Shown: piece after piece, positions 43,640 to 51,867 of the stretch
How positions within the stretch are numbered: position 1 is the stretch's first letter
Layout of the letters: every line of letters starts with the position of its first letter
Source: JAMLIN01 sp964509685
Lineage (GTDB): Bacteria > Pseudomonadota > Gammaproteobacteria > Burkholderiales > Burkholderiaceae_E
Direction of reading: 5' to 3'
Length of the DNA: 64,000 nucleotides
NCBI GenBank assembly: GCA_964509685.1
Contig: CAZDYQ010000001.1
Location: 33,320 to 97,319 of the forward strand
The notes under the pieces: generated by a model
Seen by the model: the letters and a program-made list of their open reading frames with translations, nothing else
The model's database searches: none
What the model was told of the DNA's origin: nothing
Translations under genes and position numbers: made by a program

Positions 43640-44302
43640 ATGAAGTTCGCCTTCCTGATGTACCCCGGAGTGGAGCCGATCGACCTTGCCGCGATCGGGG
43701 TGCTCTCCATGGCGCGCCGGCTGATGCCCACGCTGTCCTTCGTCGTGGTGGCGGCGGAGATGGCGCCGCAGGACTGCGCCAGCGGGTTGCGCGTCATGCC
43801 TGACGCGCGCTTCGCCGACTGCCCGCCGGTCGATGCGCTGGTCGTGCCCGGCGGGCCCGGCTGGCCGCAGGCGGCCGCGGACGCGGCCCTGCTCGCCTTC
43901 CTGCGCGAGCGCGCGCCGGGCTCCCTCGTCGTCTCGCTCTGCACCGGGGCGATGATCCTGGCGGCGGCCGGCTTGCTCGACGGCCGGGTCGCGACGACCA
44001 AGGCCGAGGTCGTCGAGCCCGAGGAGGCGCCGATCGCGCGGCTCGCCCGCGAGCACCCGTCGGTGGAGGCGCGCCGTGCGCTACTCGTCGACGGCGGCAA
44101 CATCGTCACCGGCGGCGGCGTGGGGCTGTGCATCGACACCATGCTCCACCTGCTCGCCACCCGGATCGCCCCGGAGCTCGCCGCCGAGACGGCGCGCGTC
44201 CTCGAATACACCGACGCGGCGCGGGCCAATCGGCAGCGGCTCGCGCTCGTCGATGCGCCGCTCAAAGCTGCGACCGGATCGGCCGGACGAGGGTCTCCTT
44301 GA
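43640..44302 (+). CDS. DJ-1/PfpI family (GATase1-like) protein
   Basis: Protein of 220 residues with the class I glutamine amidotransferase-like fold. The nucleophile elbow is VSLCTGAMILA with Cys101. The early FLMYPGVEPIDLAAIGVLS carries the acidic residue usually close to that cysteine, and AEMAPQDCASGLRVMPDA follows. The pattern resembles isocyanide hydratase and the N-terminal sensor domain of AraC-type regulators, but no DNA-binding domain is present. It follows dctM by 32 bases and may belong to the same operon. Its last 41 bases overlap the end of the convergent PLD gene. Confidence 0.82.
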   Translation: MKFAFLMYPGVEPIDLAAIGVLSMARRLMPTLSFVVVAAEMAPQDCASGLRVMPDARFADCPPVDALVVPGGPGWPQAAADAALLAFLRERAPGSLVVSLCTGAMILAAAGLLDGRVATTKAEVVEPEEAPIARLAREHPSVEARRALLVDGGNIVTGGGVGLCIDTMLHLLATRIAPELAAETARVLEYTDAARANRQRLALVDAPLKAATGSAGRGSP

Positions 44303-45539
44303 TGCGCGTGCGCAAGGGCCGCGCGCGCCAGTCCTCCAGCGTGTAGGGCCTGGCATTGGCCAGGTCCGCCTCGAACACCTCGCTCATGCGCGCGGCGAAC
44401 TCCCGCGAATAGACGTTCAGGCTCGCCTCCTCGTTCAGCTCGAAGGAGCGGATGTCGAAGTTGGTGGACCCGACCGAGACGAGTTCGCGATCGACCACCA
44501 GCAGCTTGTTGTGCATCATCGTCGGCTGGTACTCCGCGATCTCGATGCCGGCCTCGAGCAGCCGCCCCCATTGCGCCCGCGACGCGACCCGTACCGCCTC
44601 CGAGTCGATGTGCGGACCGGGCACCACCACGCGGATGCGCACCCCGCGCTCGCGAGCCTCGAGCAGGGCGCGCGTGATCATCGCGTCGGGCACGAAATAG
44701 GCGGCCTGCATGTCGATCGACTCGGCCGCGGCGGCGATCGCCATGAGGTACATCAGCCGCATGCTCTCGCTGCCGCCCGCGGGCGACGCGATGAACATCT
44801 GCGCCGGCATGTCTCCCACCGGTCGCAGTTCCGGGAAGTACGCGTCGCCGGCCAGCACCATCCCGGTGCTGCGGATCCAGTTGTCGTTGAAGGCCGCCTG
44901 GAACTGGGCGACCACCGGGCCCTCCGCCCGGAAGTGGATGTCGCGCCAGTGGTCCGGATCGCCGGCGTCGCCGTTCCACTGGTCGGCGATGCCGACCCCG
45001 CCGGTGAAGCCGATGCGCCCGTCGATGACGAGCAGCTTGCGGTGCGTCCGGTTGTTCATCCGGCCGACGTTGTACCAGCGCAGCGGCCGGAAGTGCCTCA
45101 CGTCCACGCCGGCCTCGCGCATCTCGTCGAGCAGGTCGGGGGCCATCTTCAGGCAGCCGACCCAGTCGAGCAGCACCCGCACCTCGACCCCGGCGCGCGC
45201 CCGATCGGCGAGCGCGCGCGAGAAGCGATGGCCGATGTCGCCCGACCAGTAGATGTAGGTCTCGAACGTGATCGTGCGCCGCGCCGCCGCGATGGCCTCG
45301 AGCATCGCGGGAAAGATCTCCCGGCCGTTCTGCAGGTCGTCGATGCGGTTGCCATCGACGATGGTAGGGCCGAGCATCACCGACATCTCGCGGCGGAACT
45401 GGGGGTCGGCGACGGCGTGGCGATGGGGGATGCGCCGCTCGACCCGCTTCTCGGCCGTCTTGGTGTTGGCGACCACGATGGCGACGACGGCCACGAGCGC
45501 GAGGACGAGTGCGACGGCGATCCCGGTCATGGTGGGCAT
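44262..45539 (-). CDS. Phospholipase D-type cardiolipin synthase
   Basis: Membrane-associated PLD-family protein of 425 residues. One N-terminal helix (about 4-27) anchors it. The two HKD motifs are HRKLLVID (about 171-178) and HNKLLVVD (about 350-357), with GGVGIADQW and GSTNFDIRSFELNEE after them, typical of cardiolipin synthases. It probably condenses phosphatidylglycerol (or PE and PG) into cardiolipin at the inner membrane. This is the second PLD-family gene in the window. Its 3' end overlaps the convergent PfpI gene by 41 bases. Confidence 0.88.
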   Translation of the reverse strand: MPTMTGIAVALVLALVAVVAIVVANTKTAEKRVERRIPHRHAVADPQFRREMSVMLGPTIVDGNRIDDLQNGREIFPAMLEAIAAARRTITFETYIYWSGDIGHRFSRALADRARAGVEVRVLLDWVGCLKMAPDLLDEMREAGVDVRHFRPLRWYNVGRMNNRTHRKLLVIDGRIGFTGGVGIADQWNGDAGDPDHWRDIHFRAEGPVVAQFQAAFNDNWIRSTGMVLAGDAYFPELRPVGDMPAQMFIASPAGGSESMRLMYLMAIAAAAESIDMQAAYFVPDAMITRALLEARERGVRIRVVVPGPHIDSEAVRVASRAQWGRLLEAGIEIAEYQPTMMHNKLLVVDRELVSVGSTNFDIRSFELNEEASLNVYSREFAARMSEVFEADLANARPYTLEDWRARPLRTRIKETLVRPIRSQL

Positions 45540-45574
45540 TGTCGTACGATCGCCGGTATCGCACACGCCATTCG

Positions 45575-46843
45575 ATGACGACGAACCGACAGGACGCCGC
45601 GATCTGGGCGGCGCTCGCCGCCCTCGTCGCGGCCTTTGCCCTCAGCCATGCCTTCCGCACCGTGGTCACCCTGGTGGCCCTGCCGCTGCGCGACGAGCTC
45701 GGCCTGCGGGAGGACGCGATCGGGATCGTCGGCGGCGCCTTCCATCTCGCCTTCGGCATCATGCAGCTGCCGGTGGGCATCATGCTCGACCAGTACGGCC
45801 CGCGGCGCACCGTGCTCGTCGCCTTCCCGGCCGCGGTCGCCGGCGCGGCGATCACCGCGATGGCCAACGACATGCCGGCGCTCCTCGTCGGCCAGTGGCT
45901 GGTGGGCATCGGCTGCGCGCCCTGCTTCCTCGCCACGCTGATCCTCATCAGCCGCTCGCGGCCCCCGTCGGAGTTCTCGCGCCTGTCGGGCATCGTGCTC
46001 GGCATCGGCAGCGCCGGGATGCTGGTCACCGGCACGCCGCTCGCCTGGGTCGTGGAGAACATGTCGTGGCGCGCGGCCTTCTGGACGCTCGCCGCGGTCT
46101 CCGCGGTCGCCTGGGCCTGGGCCTGGGCGGTAGTGCCCGGCGAGCCCGCCGGGGCGCGCCGCGAGAAAGCACCCCATGCCGCGGCGCTGCGCGGAATCGG
46201 CCGCATCCTCGTGCATCCCCACATGCTGGGCATGCTCACGCTCGGCGCGGTCACCTACGCGTCCTTCATCAGCCTGCGCGGGCTCTGGCTCGTGCCACTG
46301 ATGTCGGGCCGGCACGGCTTCAGCCTCGTGGAGAGCGGGCACGTCGCCCTGCTGGGCTCGATCATGGCGCTCGTCGGCCCGCTGATCGCCGGGCGCCTCG
46401 ATCCGGGCGGCGGCGCGAGGCGCCTGCTGATCGCCGGCTGCACCCTCGCCTACGCCGCCCTCTTCATGGTGCTCGCGCTCGGCACGACACCGCTCCTCGA
46501 TGCCGGCATCACCCTGGCGCTGGCGGTGCTCAGCGGCTACATGCTGCTGCACTACTCGGAAGTGCGCGAGGCCTGGCCGCCCGAGATGGCGGGCCGCGCG
46601 CTGTCGATCTTCAACTCGGCGATGTTCCTCGGCGTCGCGCTGATGCAGTGGGCGAGCGGCCTCGCGGCCGCGGCCGCCGACGGCCCCGGCGCCGACCCGG
46701 TGGCGGCGGCCTTCTGGACCATGGCGGCCATGCTGCTGGCCGGGACCGTGATCTACCTGCTGCTGCGACCCGCGACCCGCACGACCGCCAGCCGTGCCGG
46801 CGCAGGCGCGGGCGCCGGCAAGGACCCGGGCGACGCCTCCTGA
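45575..46843 (+). CDS. Major facilitator superfamily transporter
   Basis: Inner-membrane carrier of 422 residues with twelve predicted helices. The loop 2-3 motif is MLDQYGPRRTVLVAFP, and motif-like RLSGIVLGIGSAGMLVTGTPLAW lies in the N-half. The substrate cannot be told from sequence. It is divergent from the cardiolipin synthase gene by 35 bases and convergent with the MarR gene, whose 3' end it overlaps by 91 bases. The C-terminal Ala/Gly-rich tail is the part overlapped. Confidence 0.87.
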   Translation: MTTNRQDAAIWAALAALVAAFALSHAFRTVVTLVALPLRDELGLREDAIGIVGGAFHLAFGIMQLPVGIMLDQYGPRRTVLVAFPAAVAGAAITAMANDMPALLVGQWLVGIGCAPCFLATLILISRSRPPSEFSRLSGIVLGIGSAGMLVTGTPLAWVVENMSWRAAFWTLAAVSAVAWAWAWAVVPGEPAGARREKAPHAAALRGIGRILVHPHMLGMLTLGAVTYASFISLRGLWLVPLMSGRHGFSLVESGHVALLGSIMALVGPLIAGRLDPGGGARRLLIAGCTLAYAALFMVLALGTTPLLDAGITLALAVLSGYMLLHYSEVREAWPPEMAGRALSIFNSAMFLGVALMQWASGLAAAAADGPGADPVAAAFWTMAAMLLAGTVIYLLLRPATRTTASRAGAGAGAGKDPGDAS

Positions 46844-47283
46844 AGCGCGGCCATGCCGAGCCTGTCGCCCAGGCGCTCGAAGACGGCCAGGCAGGCCAGC
46901 ATCTCCTCCTCGCCGACATCGGCGAAGAGCTCCTCGCGCAGGCCCTCGGCCACCGCCTGGATGCGCGCGAGGCTCGGGCGCGCCTTCTCCGTCAGGTGCA
47001 GGGACTTCGCGCGGCGATCGCCCTCGATGGGGCGGCGCTCGATCAGGCCCTCGGCCTCGAGCCAGTCGAGCGTGCGCACGAGGGTCGGGCCCTGCACGCC
47101 GATGCGGGCGGCGAGGTCCTTCTGGGTCACCGGGTGCGACATGCGCGAGAGGTGCAGCAGGGCGAGCCAGCGCGCCTCGGTCAGGCCGTAGGGGGACAGG
47201 CGCCGGTCGAGCTCCTTGCGCCAGAGCCGGGACAGCTGCCCCAGCGCGAAGCCGAATCGTTCGCGCAGGCTGCGTTCGGTCAT
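46753..47283 (-). CDS. MarR family transcriptional regulator
   Basis: Winged-helix regulator of 176 residues. The HTH core is LTEARWLALLHLSRMSHPVTQKDLAARIGVQGPTLVRTLDWLEAEGLIERRP, followed by the wing GDRRAKSLHLTEK. The last about 30 residues are an Ala/Pro tail encoded inside the convergent MFS gene. I chose the ATG at 47283; longer readings upstream are not family-like. It may regulate the overlapping MFS gene or the divergent universal stress protein gene. Confidence 0.88.
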   Translation of the reverse strand: MTERSLRERFGFALGQLSRLWRKELDRRLSPYGLTEARWLALLHLSRMSHPVTQKDLAARIGVQGPTLVRTLDWLEAEGLIERRPIEGDRRAKSLHLTEKARPSLARIQAVAEGLREELFADVGEEEMLACLAVFERLGDRLGMAALQEASPGSLPAPAPAPARLAVVRVAGRSSR

Positions 47284-47384
47284 AATCGGTCGACTGTCTC
47301 CCTGTACCGTGGGGGGCACGTTAACACAAGCGAGTCGACGACCGCGGGGGATGGCGGATCGGCAACCCTTCTGGAGGGACCGAG

Positions 47385-47813
47385 ATGTATCGAACAATCC
47401 TTTTGGCTTACGACGGCTCCCAGGCGGGCCGCGATGCGCTCAAGCAGGGAGCCGAGCTCGCCCGCCTGTGCGGGGCGAAGGTCTACCTGCTGGCGGTGCT
47501 CGCCACCGACCTCGGCGTGCTGCTCGCCGAATCGGCGGGCGGGTCGGTGATGACCGATCGCATCCAGACGGACGTGGAGGAGGCGCTCGCCGAAGGCGCC
47601 GACCTGCTGCGCGAGGCGGGCCTCGAGGTCGAGACCCGGCTCGGCATCGGCAAGCCCGCCGAGGAAATCGGCCGGATCGCCCGCGAAGTGGGCGCCAACC
47701 TCATCGTGGTCGGCCATCGGGAGCAGAGCAAGCTGGCCCGCTGGTGGAGCGGCTCGACCGGGGCGTCGCTGCTGTCGGTGGCGCCCTGCAGCGTGCTCGT
47801 GGCGGTCGCCTAG
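47385..47813 (+). CDS. Universal stress protein UspA family
   Basis: Single-domain stress protein of 142 residues: MYRTILLAYDGSQAGRDALKQGAELA at the N-terminus and the C-terminal motif IVVGHREQSKLARWWSGST. In ATP-binding members the latter reads G-2x-G-9x-G(S/T); here the second glycine is glutamate, so ATP binding may be weakened. GGAGGGA precedes the start. It is divergent from marR and overlaps the convergent SRPBCC gene by four bases. Confidence 0.9.
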   Translation: MYRTILLAYDGSQAGRDALKQGAELARLCGAKVYLLAVLATDLGVLLAESAGGSVMTDRIQTDVEEALAEGADLLREAGLEVETRLGIGKPAEEIGRIAREVGANLIVVGHREQSKLARWWSGSTGASLLSVAPCSVLVAVA

Positions 47814-48283
47814 GAGGCTTCCCCCGGCGGCCCGGCCCCCTGGGCGGCGGCATCGTCCGCCGCCCGGGCGCGCATCGCCTCGGCCACGCCCTGCTCCACG
47901 AGCGCCTTCAGGCGCGCGAGGTCGGCGGCCACCAGGGCGGCGTCCTCCTCGAACTGCGCGTCGCTCATGCCGTCGCGCCGCTCGAGCGCGAAGCCGATCT
48001 CGCTGCCCTCGCCGTGGGGCACGACCCGCAAGTGGTTGAGGAAGACCTCGCCCGCGTCGAGCTTGAGGGTGTGGTCGAGCACGCCCTCCTCGTTGAGCGG
48101 CGCGAACTCGATGACCGCCCGGCCGAGCGGCGACCGGACCACCCAATCGTTATCCTCGCGCGCGACCTCCAGGAAGAAGGACGGCGCCCAGCGCGGCAGG
48201 TTGTAGGGGTCGCGCGCGAACTCGTACACACGCGCGGGCGGCGCATCGACCTGCGCCGTGATGTTGCGGATCTCGGCTGCCAT
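47810..48283 (-). CDS. SRPBCC-fold protein
   Basis: Protein of 157 residues with a START/Bet v1-like (SRPBCC) fold: AAEIRNITAQVDAPPARVYEFARDPYNLPRWAPSF at the N-terminus, and a long C-terminal helix (DAALVAADLARLKALVEQGVAEAMRARA) that closes the hydrophobic cavity. Family members bind or act on hydrophobic ligands, and the ligand here is unknown. I chose the ATG at 48283 from fold homology; a longer reading to 48478 adds low-complexity sequence only. Confidence 0.8.
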   Translation of the reverse strand: MAAEIRNITAQVDAPPARVYEFARDPYNLPRWAPSFFLEVAREDNDWVVRSPLGRAVIEFAPLNEEGVLDHTLKLDAGEVFLNHLRVVPHGEGSEIGFALERRDGMSDAQFEEDAALVAADLARLKALVEQGVAEAMRARAADDAAAQGAGPPGEAS

Positions 48284-48492
48284 CCGGCGATGTTCACACA
48301 GGGCCCGCTCCCCGGCAACGCGCCCCCACCGACCGGCAAGCCCCGTCGGGCATGACCTTCGGGCGGGCTCCGGCGGCCCGCGATGCTGCGCCGCGCCGCC
48401 CGGATCGCGTCGATCGGAACGTCCGCAGGTAGGGGATTCCCCTGCCCTTGTCCGGCCCGGAATGTTGCGTCGCGCCAAAAAAGCACGCTCGT
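48284..48492. other. Intergenic region upstream of the nirK promoter
   Basis: With the nirK promoter that follows, this makes about 360 bases without a gene. I see no coding sequence, repeat or RNA signature in this left part. The right part (48493-48647) carries the FNR-like and NsrR-like sites and the nirK leader. Confidence 0.4.
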
Positions 48493-48506
48493 TTGATTTG
48501 GTTCAA
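48493..48506 (+). promoter_or_regulatory. FNR/DNR-type box upstream of nirK
   Basis: TTGATTTGGTTCAA differs from the consensus TTGAT-N4-ATCAA at a single position. Its centre (48499.5) is about 41.5 bases before the start predicted from the TTAAAA -10 at 48531-48536, the class II activator position. It implies anaerobic or nitric-oxide-responsive activation of nirK by an FNR/DNR-family protein not encoded in this window. Confidence 0.7.
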
Positions 48507-48534
48507 GTTTCGCCCACTTTCCGGCTTGCCTTAA

Positions 48535-48557
48535 AAGATGCATGTTGCATACTGCTT
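48535..48557 (+). promoter_or_regulatory. NsrR-like site at the nirK transcription start
   Basis: The left half AAGATGCATGT matches the NsrR half-site AAGATGCATTT at ten of eleven positions; the right half is weaker (six of eleven), with ATGCA-TGT-TGCAT as an internal perfect repeat. It overlaps the predicted start of transcription, so an NsrR protein without nitric oxide would block nirK. This is inferred from the known motif. Confidence 0.55.
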
Positions 48558-48647
48558 TTACGGGACGAGGCATCGGACGGTGCCTCCCCGGATGGGGAAA
48601 GCCCCCGGACGGGACAGGTCCCGTGAACCGTGAAAGGAAACGAAACC

Positions 48648-50132
48648 ATGTCTTCCCGCGTTCTGACTCCCGCAGCACTGGCCATCGCCCTCGTGTTCGG
48701 CGCCCCCTTCGGCGCGCCGCTCGTGCAGGCAGCGCAGCCCGGCCAGGTCGCCAGCGCCGCCCCGACCGAGAAGGTGGTGCACTCGATCAAGCTGTCCACC
48801 GGCATGGTGGACGGCAAGATGGTCTTCCTCGATGCCGAGGGCAAGCCGAATCCCCGTCTCCAGGCCCGCGTCGGCGACACGATCGAGATCACGATCGGTT
48901 CCGGCGAAGGCGCCCAGCACGACATCGCCATCCCCGAGCTCGGGATCAAGTCCGAGCTCTTCGACGCCTCGAGCGGGCCCGTCAAGGTGCGCTTCGAGGC
49001 GACGCGGCCCGGGACCTTCACGTATGTCTGCACCGTGCCGGGCCACCGCCAGATCGGCATGGAGGGCCAGCTGGTCGTGACCGGCACCGCCGCCCAGGTC
49101 GCCGCGGCCGCGATCGCCGATGCAACCCCGATGAAGGTCCGGGCCGACGCGGCGTCCGCCGCCGGCGCCGGTACCCCGACCGGTCTGCCGCCGGCATCGG
49201 CGAGCGCCGCCGACATCGTCCGCAGCGCGGCCGAGGTGCCTGCCCCGATCGGCCGGCGCGAGCCGCAACTGGTGAAGTACCACATCGAGACCGTCGAGCT
49301 CGACGGGCGCCTCGACGACGGCACGACCTACACCTACTGGACCTTCGGGGCCAAGGTGCCGGGCCCCATGCTGAGGGTGCGCCAGGGCGACACGGTCGAG
49401 CTGACGCTCAGCAATCCCGCCAGCAGCAAGGCGATCCACTCGATCGACCTGCATGCGGTGACCGGTGGGCACGGCGGTGGCGCCGACACGCAGGTGGCGC
49501 CCGGCCAGTCGAAGACGATCCGCTTCAAGGCGCTGCGCCCCGGGCTCTACGTCTACCACTGCGCCACGCCGTCCATCCCGCACCACATCGCGGCCGGCAT
49601 GTACGGGATGATCCTCGTGGAGCCGCCCGAGGGCCTGCCGGCGGTGGACCGCGAGTTCTACGTGATGCAGGGCGACCACTACACCACGCATGCCAAGGGC
49701 GCCAAGGGACACCAGGCCTACGATCCCGATCGGGCCGAGAACGAGCTGCCCACCTACTACACCTTCAACGGCGCGGTGGGCGCGCTGACGAAGACGAACG
49801 CGCTCACCGCCAAGGTGGGCGAGACGATCCGGATCTACTTCGGCGTTGGCGGCCCGAACAAGGTCTCGTCCTTCCATGTCATCGGCGAGATCTTCGACAC
49901 GGTGTATCGCGAAGGTTCCATCTCGAGCCCGATGCGCGACGTGCAGACGACCCTGGTGGCACCGGGCGGCGCGACGATCGTGGACATGAAGCTCGAGTAC
50001 CCGGGCAACTTCCTGCTCGTGGACCATGCGCTCTCGCGCGTGGGCAAGGGCGCCGCGGCCGCGCTCGAGGTGAGCGGACCCGCCGATCCCTCGATCTACG
50101 AGGCGCTCGACGGCGCGAAGAAGCTCCACTGA
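48648..50132 (+). CDS. nirK: Copper nitrite reductase NirK with N-terminal cupredoxin domain
   Basis: Reduces nitrite to nitric oxide in the periplasm. The 494-residue product has a signal peptide (about 1-34) and three cupredoxin domains. The extra N-terminal domain keeps a type 1 copper set (HDIAIP histidine, C128, H133, M138 in CTVPGHRQIGM). In the catalytic core HSIDLH gives H264, D267 and H269, and the next loop gives H304, C305, H313 and M318; H410 (FHVIG) and H460 (VDHAL) complete the catalytic and type 2 sites. AAAGGAAA stands nine bases before the ATG. The extra domain probably delivers electrons, as in Hyphomicrobium-type enzymes. No nor or accessory nir gene is adjacent. Confidence 0.93.
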   Translation: MSSRVLTPAALAIALVFGAPFGAPLVQAAQPGQVASAAPTEKVVHSIKLSTGMVDGKMVFLDAEGKPNPRLQARVGDTIEITIGSGEGAQHDIAIPELGIKSELFDASSGPVKVRFEATRPGTFTYVCTVPGHRQIGMEGQLVVTGTAAQVAAAAIADATPMKVRADAASAAGAGTPTGLPPASASAADIVRSAAEVPAPIGRREPQLVKYHIETVELDGRLDDGTTYTYWTFGAKVPGPMLRVRQGDTVELTLSNPASSKAIHSIDLHAVTGGHGGGADTQVAPGQSKTIRFKALRPGLYVYHCATPSIPHHIAAGMYGMILVEPPEGLPAVDREFYVMQGDHYTTHAKGAKGHQAYDPDRAENELPTYYTFNGAVGALTKTNALTAKVGETIRIYFGVGGPNKVSSFHVIGEIFDTVYREGSISSPMRDVQTTLVAPGGATIVDMKLEYPGNFLLVDHALSRVGKGAAAALEVSGPADPSIYEALDGAKKLH

Positions 50133-50178
50133 CGGCCTCGTGCCCGCCGGCCCCGGCCGGCGGCCGGCACGCCCCGAC

Positions 50179-50205
50179 GCCCCGCGCTACCGGCGCGGGG
50201 CCTTT
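50179..50205 (+). terminator. Rho-independent-type terminator after nirK
   Basis: Perfect 9-bp stem GCCCCGCGC / GCGCGGGGC with a TACCG loop, 46 bases after the nirK stop, followed by CTTT. The short T run is weak but position and stem support termination. Confidence 0.65.
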
Positions 50206-50293
50206 CGTCATGCCCCCGACGGCGCGGGCGACTTGCATCGACCGCGCATCTTCATGCAGTCTGGGGGCGCTCCCCGACCACGCGACGGCAACC

Positions 50294-51199
50294 ATGCCCG
50301 GCAAGAAGACGGCAGCCATCACGCGCGCGCGATCCGGCGCCGCGCCCACGGCGAGCCCGTTCACCGCGGAAGATCTCGTCCTCAACCTGCTGATGGGCCT
50401 CGGCGGCCCGCTGTCCGTGCAGGCGCTCTGCCGGGCTGGCGCGCTCTTCGGCATCCGCGCGGGCACCATCCGCGTCGCCCTCACCCGCATGCAGCGACAG
50501 AGAAAGATCCGGAGCACCGGCCGCGCCCGGTACGCCTGGATCCCCGGCGCGTCGGCGCTCTCGGGCCGGCTCGAGGACTGGGCCCGCCATTTCGACCGGC
50601 CACGCGCATGGAACGGCGCCTGGATCGGCATCCACGATGCCGGCGTGCCCCGCTCGAACAAGGCCCTCTGGCGACGCCATGCGCGCGCGCTGGCGCTGCA
50701 CGGCTTCGCCACGCTCGCCCCGCGGCTCCATGTGCGACCGGACAACCTGGCGGGCGGGGTGGATCGCCTGCGCGACGCCCTGCGCGCCCACGGGCTCGCC
50801 CCGCAGGCCGTCGTCTTCCGCATCGACTCGCTCGACGACGAGCGCCACGCCCGGGCCTGCCGCCTGTGGGACCGCGCGGCGCTGCTGCGCGGCTATCGCA
50901 GCCTGCGCGCGCGGCTCGTGGCGCATGCGCGCGCGCTGCGCCGCCTGGCGCCGGACGATGCCGCGCGGGAGTCGCTCCTCGTCGGCCGCGAGGCCGTCAC
51001 GGAATTCATGCGCGATCCGCTGTTGCCGGGCGAGATCGCGCCGGCCGCGGCCCGCGAGGAGCTGCTCGCGACGCTGCGCGACTACCAGCGCACCGCGCTG
51101 CGCATCTGGCAGGACTGGCTCGCGGCCGACGCGCACCCGCCGCGCGTGGCGACGGGGCGACTGCGGAATCGTTCACGCCACGGCCCCCTGCGCGGCTGA
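50294..51199 (+). CDS. PaaX-like transcriptional regulator
   Basis: Protein of 301 residues matching the PaaX family. The N-terminal winged HTH has FTAEDLVLNLLMGLGGPLSVQALCRAGALFGIRAGTIRVALTRM. The middle domain has WNGAWIGIHDAGVPRSN, where PaaX proteins have a WdG-type segment, and the C-terminal domain ends with LLATLRDYQRTALRIWQDWLAAD. PaaX represses phenylacetate degradation genes in response to phenylacetyl-CoA; the effector and targets here are unknown, and no paa genes are adjacent. The start is placed at 50294, although no clear ribosome site precedes it. Confidence 0.83.
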   Translation: MPGKKTAAITRARSGAAPTASPFTAEDLVLNLLMGLGGPLSVQALCRAGALFGIRAGTIRVALTRMQRQRKIRSTGRARYAWIPGASALSGRLEDWARHFDRPRAWNGAWIGIHDAGVPRSNKALWRRHARALALHGFATLAPRLHVRPDNLAGGVDRLRDALRAHGLAPQAVVFRIDSLDDERHARACRLWDRAALLRGYRSLRARLVAHARALRRLAPDDAARESLLVGREAVTEFMRDPLLPGEIAPAAAREELLATLRDYQRTALRIWQDWLAADAHPPRVATGRLRNRSRHGPLRG

Positions 51200-51280
51200 C
51201 GCTGCCCGCGCCCTGGCCGAGAATCGCCGCAGGGCCCGGCCCGGGGGGCACGGACCCGCGACGCAATCCGGAGGTGAGCG

Positions 51281-51820
51281 ATGAAACGCAGGCTGCGCGG
51301 AATCCTGGTCGCCGGCGCGATCGGCCTTGCCGCCGGCGCCGCAAGCGCCGAACTGCCGACCTTCCAGGACTGGGCCATCGGCGTCGGCGACGACGGGGAA
51401 GGCGCCTACGCCGCGACCATGAACGAAAGCGGCTCGGTCTTCGGCCAGACGTGCAGCTTCGACGGCAGCTGCGAGTACCAGCTGATCACCTCGACGTCGT
51501 GCGAGCCCGAGGCCACCTACCCGGGCCTCGTGTCCACCCAGGCGGGTGCCACCAGCGTGACCCTGGTCTGCCGCGGCAGCGTGGACGACGGCCGCCACCT
51601 GCTCGCCGTGGCGCCCTTCGACGAGGTCGATGCGCTGGCGCGCCGGGCGACGGGTATCGGCATCGTGATCCCCACGAGCGGCGACCGCTTCCATGCGATG
51701 CACTTCAGCCTGGCGGGAGCGACGGCGGCGGTGGACTTCATGCGCCGTGCCGTGGCCCGCCGCATCGAGGAGGCGCCCGCACCGCGCCGGGTGCGGGCCC
51801 CGCGGGATGTCCTGCTCTAG
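51281..51820 (+). CDS. Secreted protein of unknown function
   Basis: Protein of 179 residues with a signal peptide (about 1-23, cut near ASA-EL). The mature part has four cysteines, in GQTCSFDGSCEYQ, TSCEPE and LVCRG, which could form two disulfides. The pattern FQDWAIGVGDDGEGAYAATMNESGSVFGQTC recalls small periplasmic proteins of the invasion-associated-locus-B type, which share a short disulfide-linked beta fold; the match is weak. GGAGGTGAG lies just before the start. A hairpin terminator follows. Confidence 0.65.
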   Translation: MKRRLRGILVAGAIGLAAGAASAELPTFQDWAIGVGDDGEGAYAATMNESGSVFGQTCSFDGSCEYQLITSTSCEPEATYPGLVSTQAGATSVTLVCRGSVDDGRHLLAVAPFDEVDALARRATGIGIVIPTSGDRFHAMHFSLAGATAAVDFMRRAVARRIEEAPAPRRVRAPRDVLL

Positions 51821-51835
51821 GCGACGCCCCTGTCG

Positions 51836-51855
51836 CGCGGCGCGGTGGCGCCGCG
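51836..51855. terminator. GC hairpin between convergent genes
   Basis: Perfect 8-bp stem CGCGGCGC / GCGCCGCG with a GGTG loop, between the secreted-protein stop and the stop of the convergent DUF35 gene. There is no T tract, so function is inferred from position. Confidence 0.45.
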
Positions 51856-51867
51856 GCATGGAACGAT

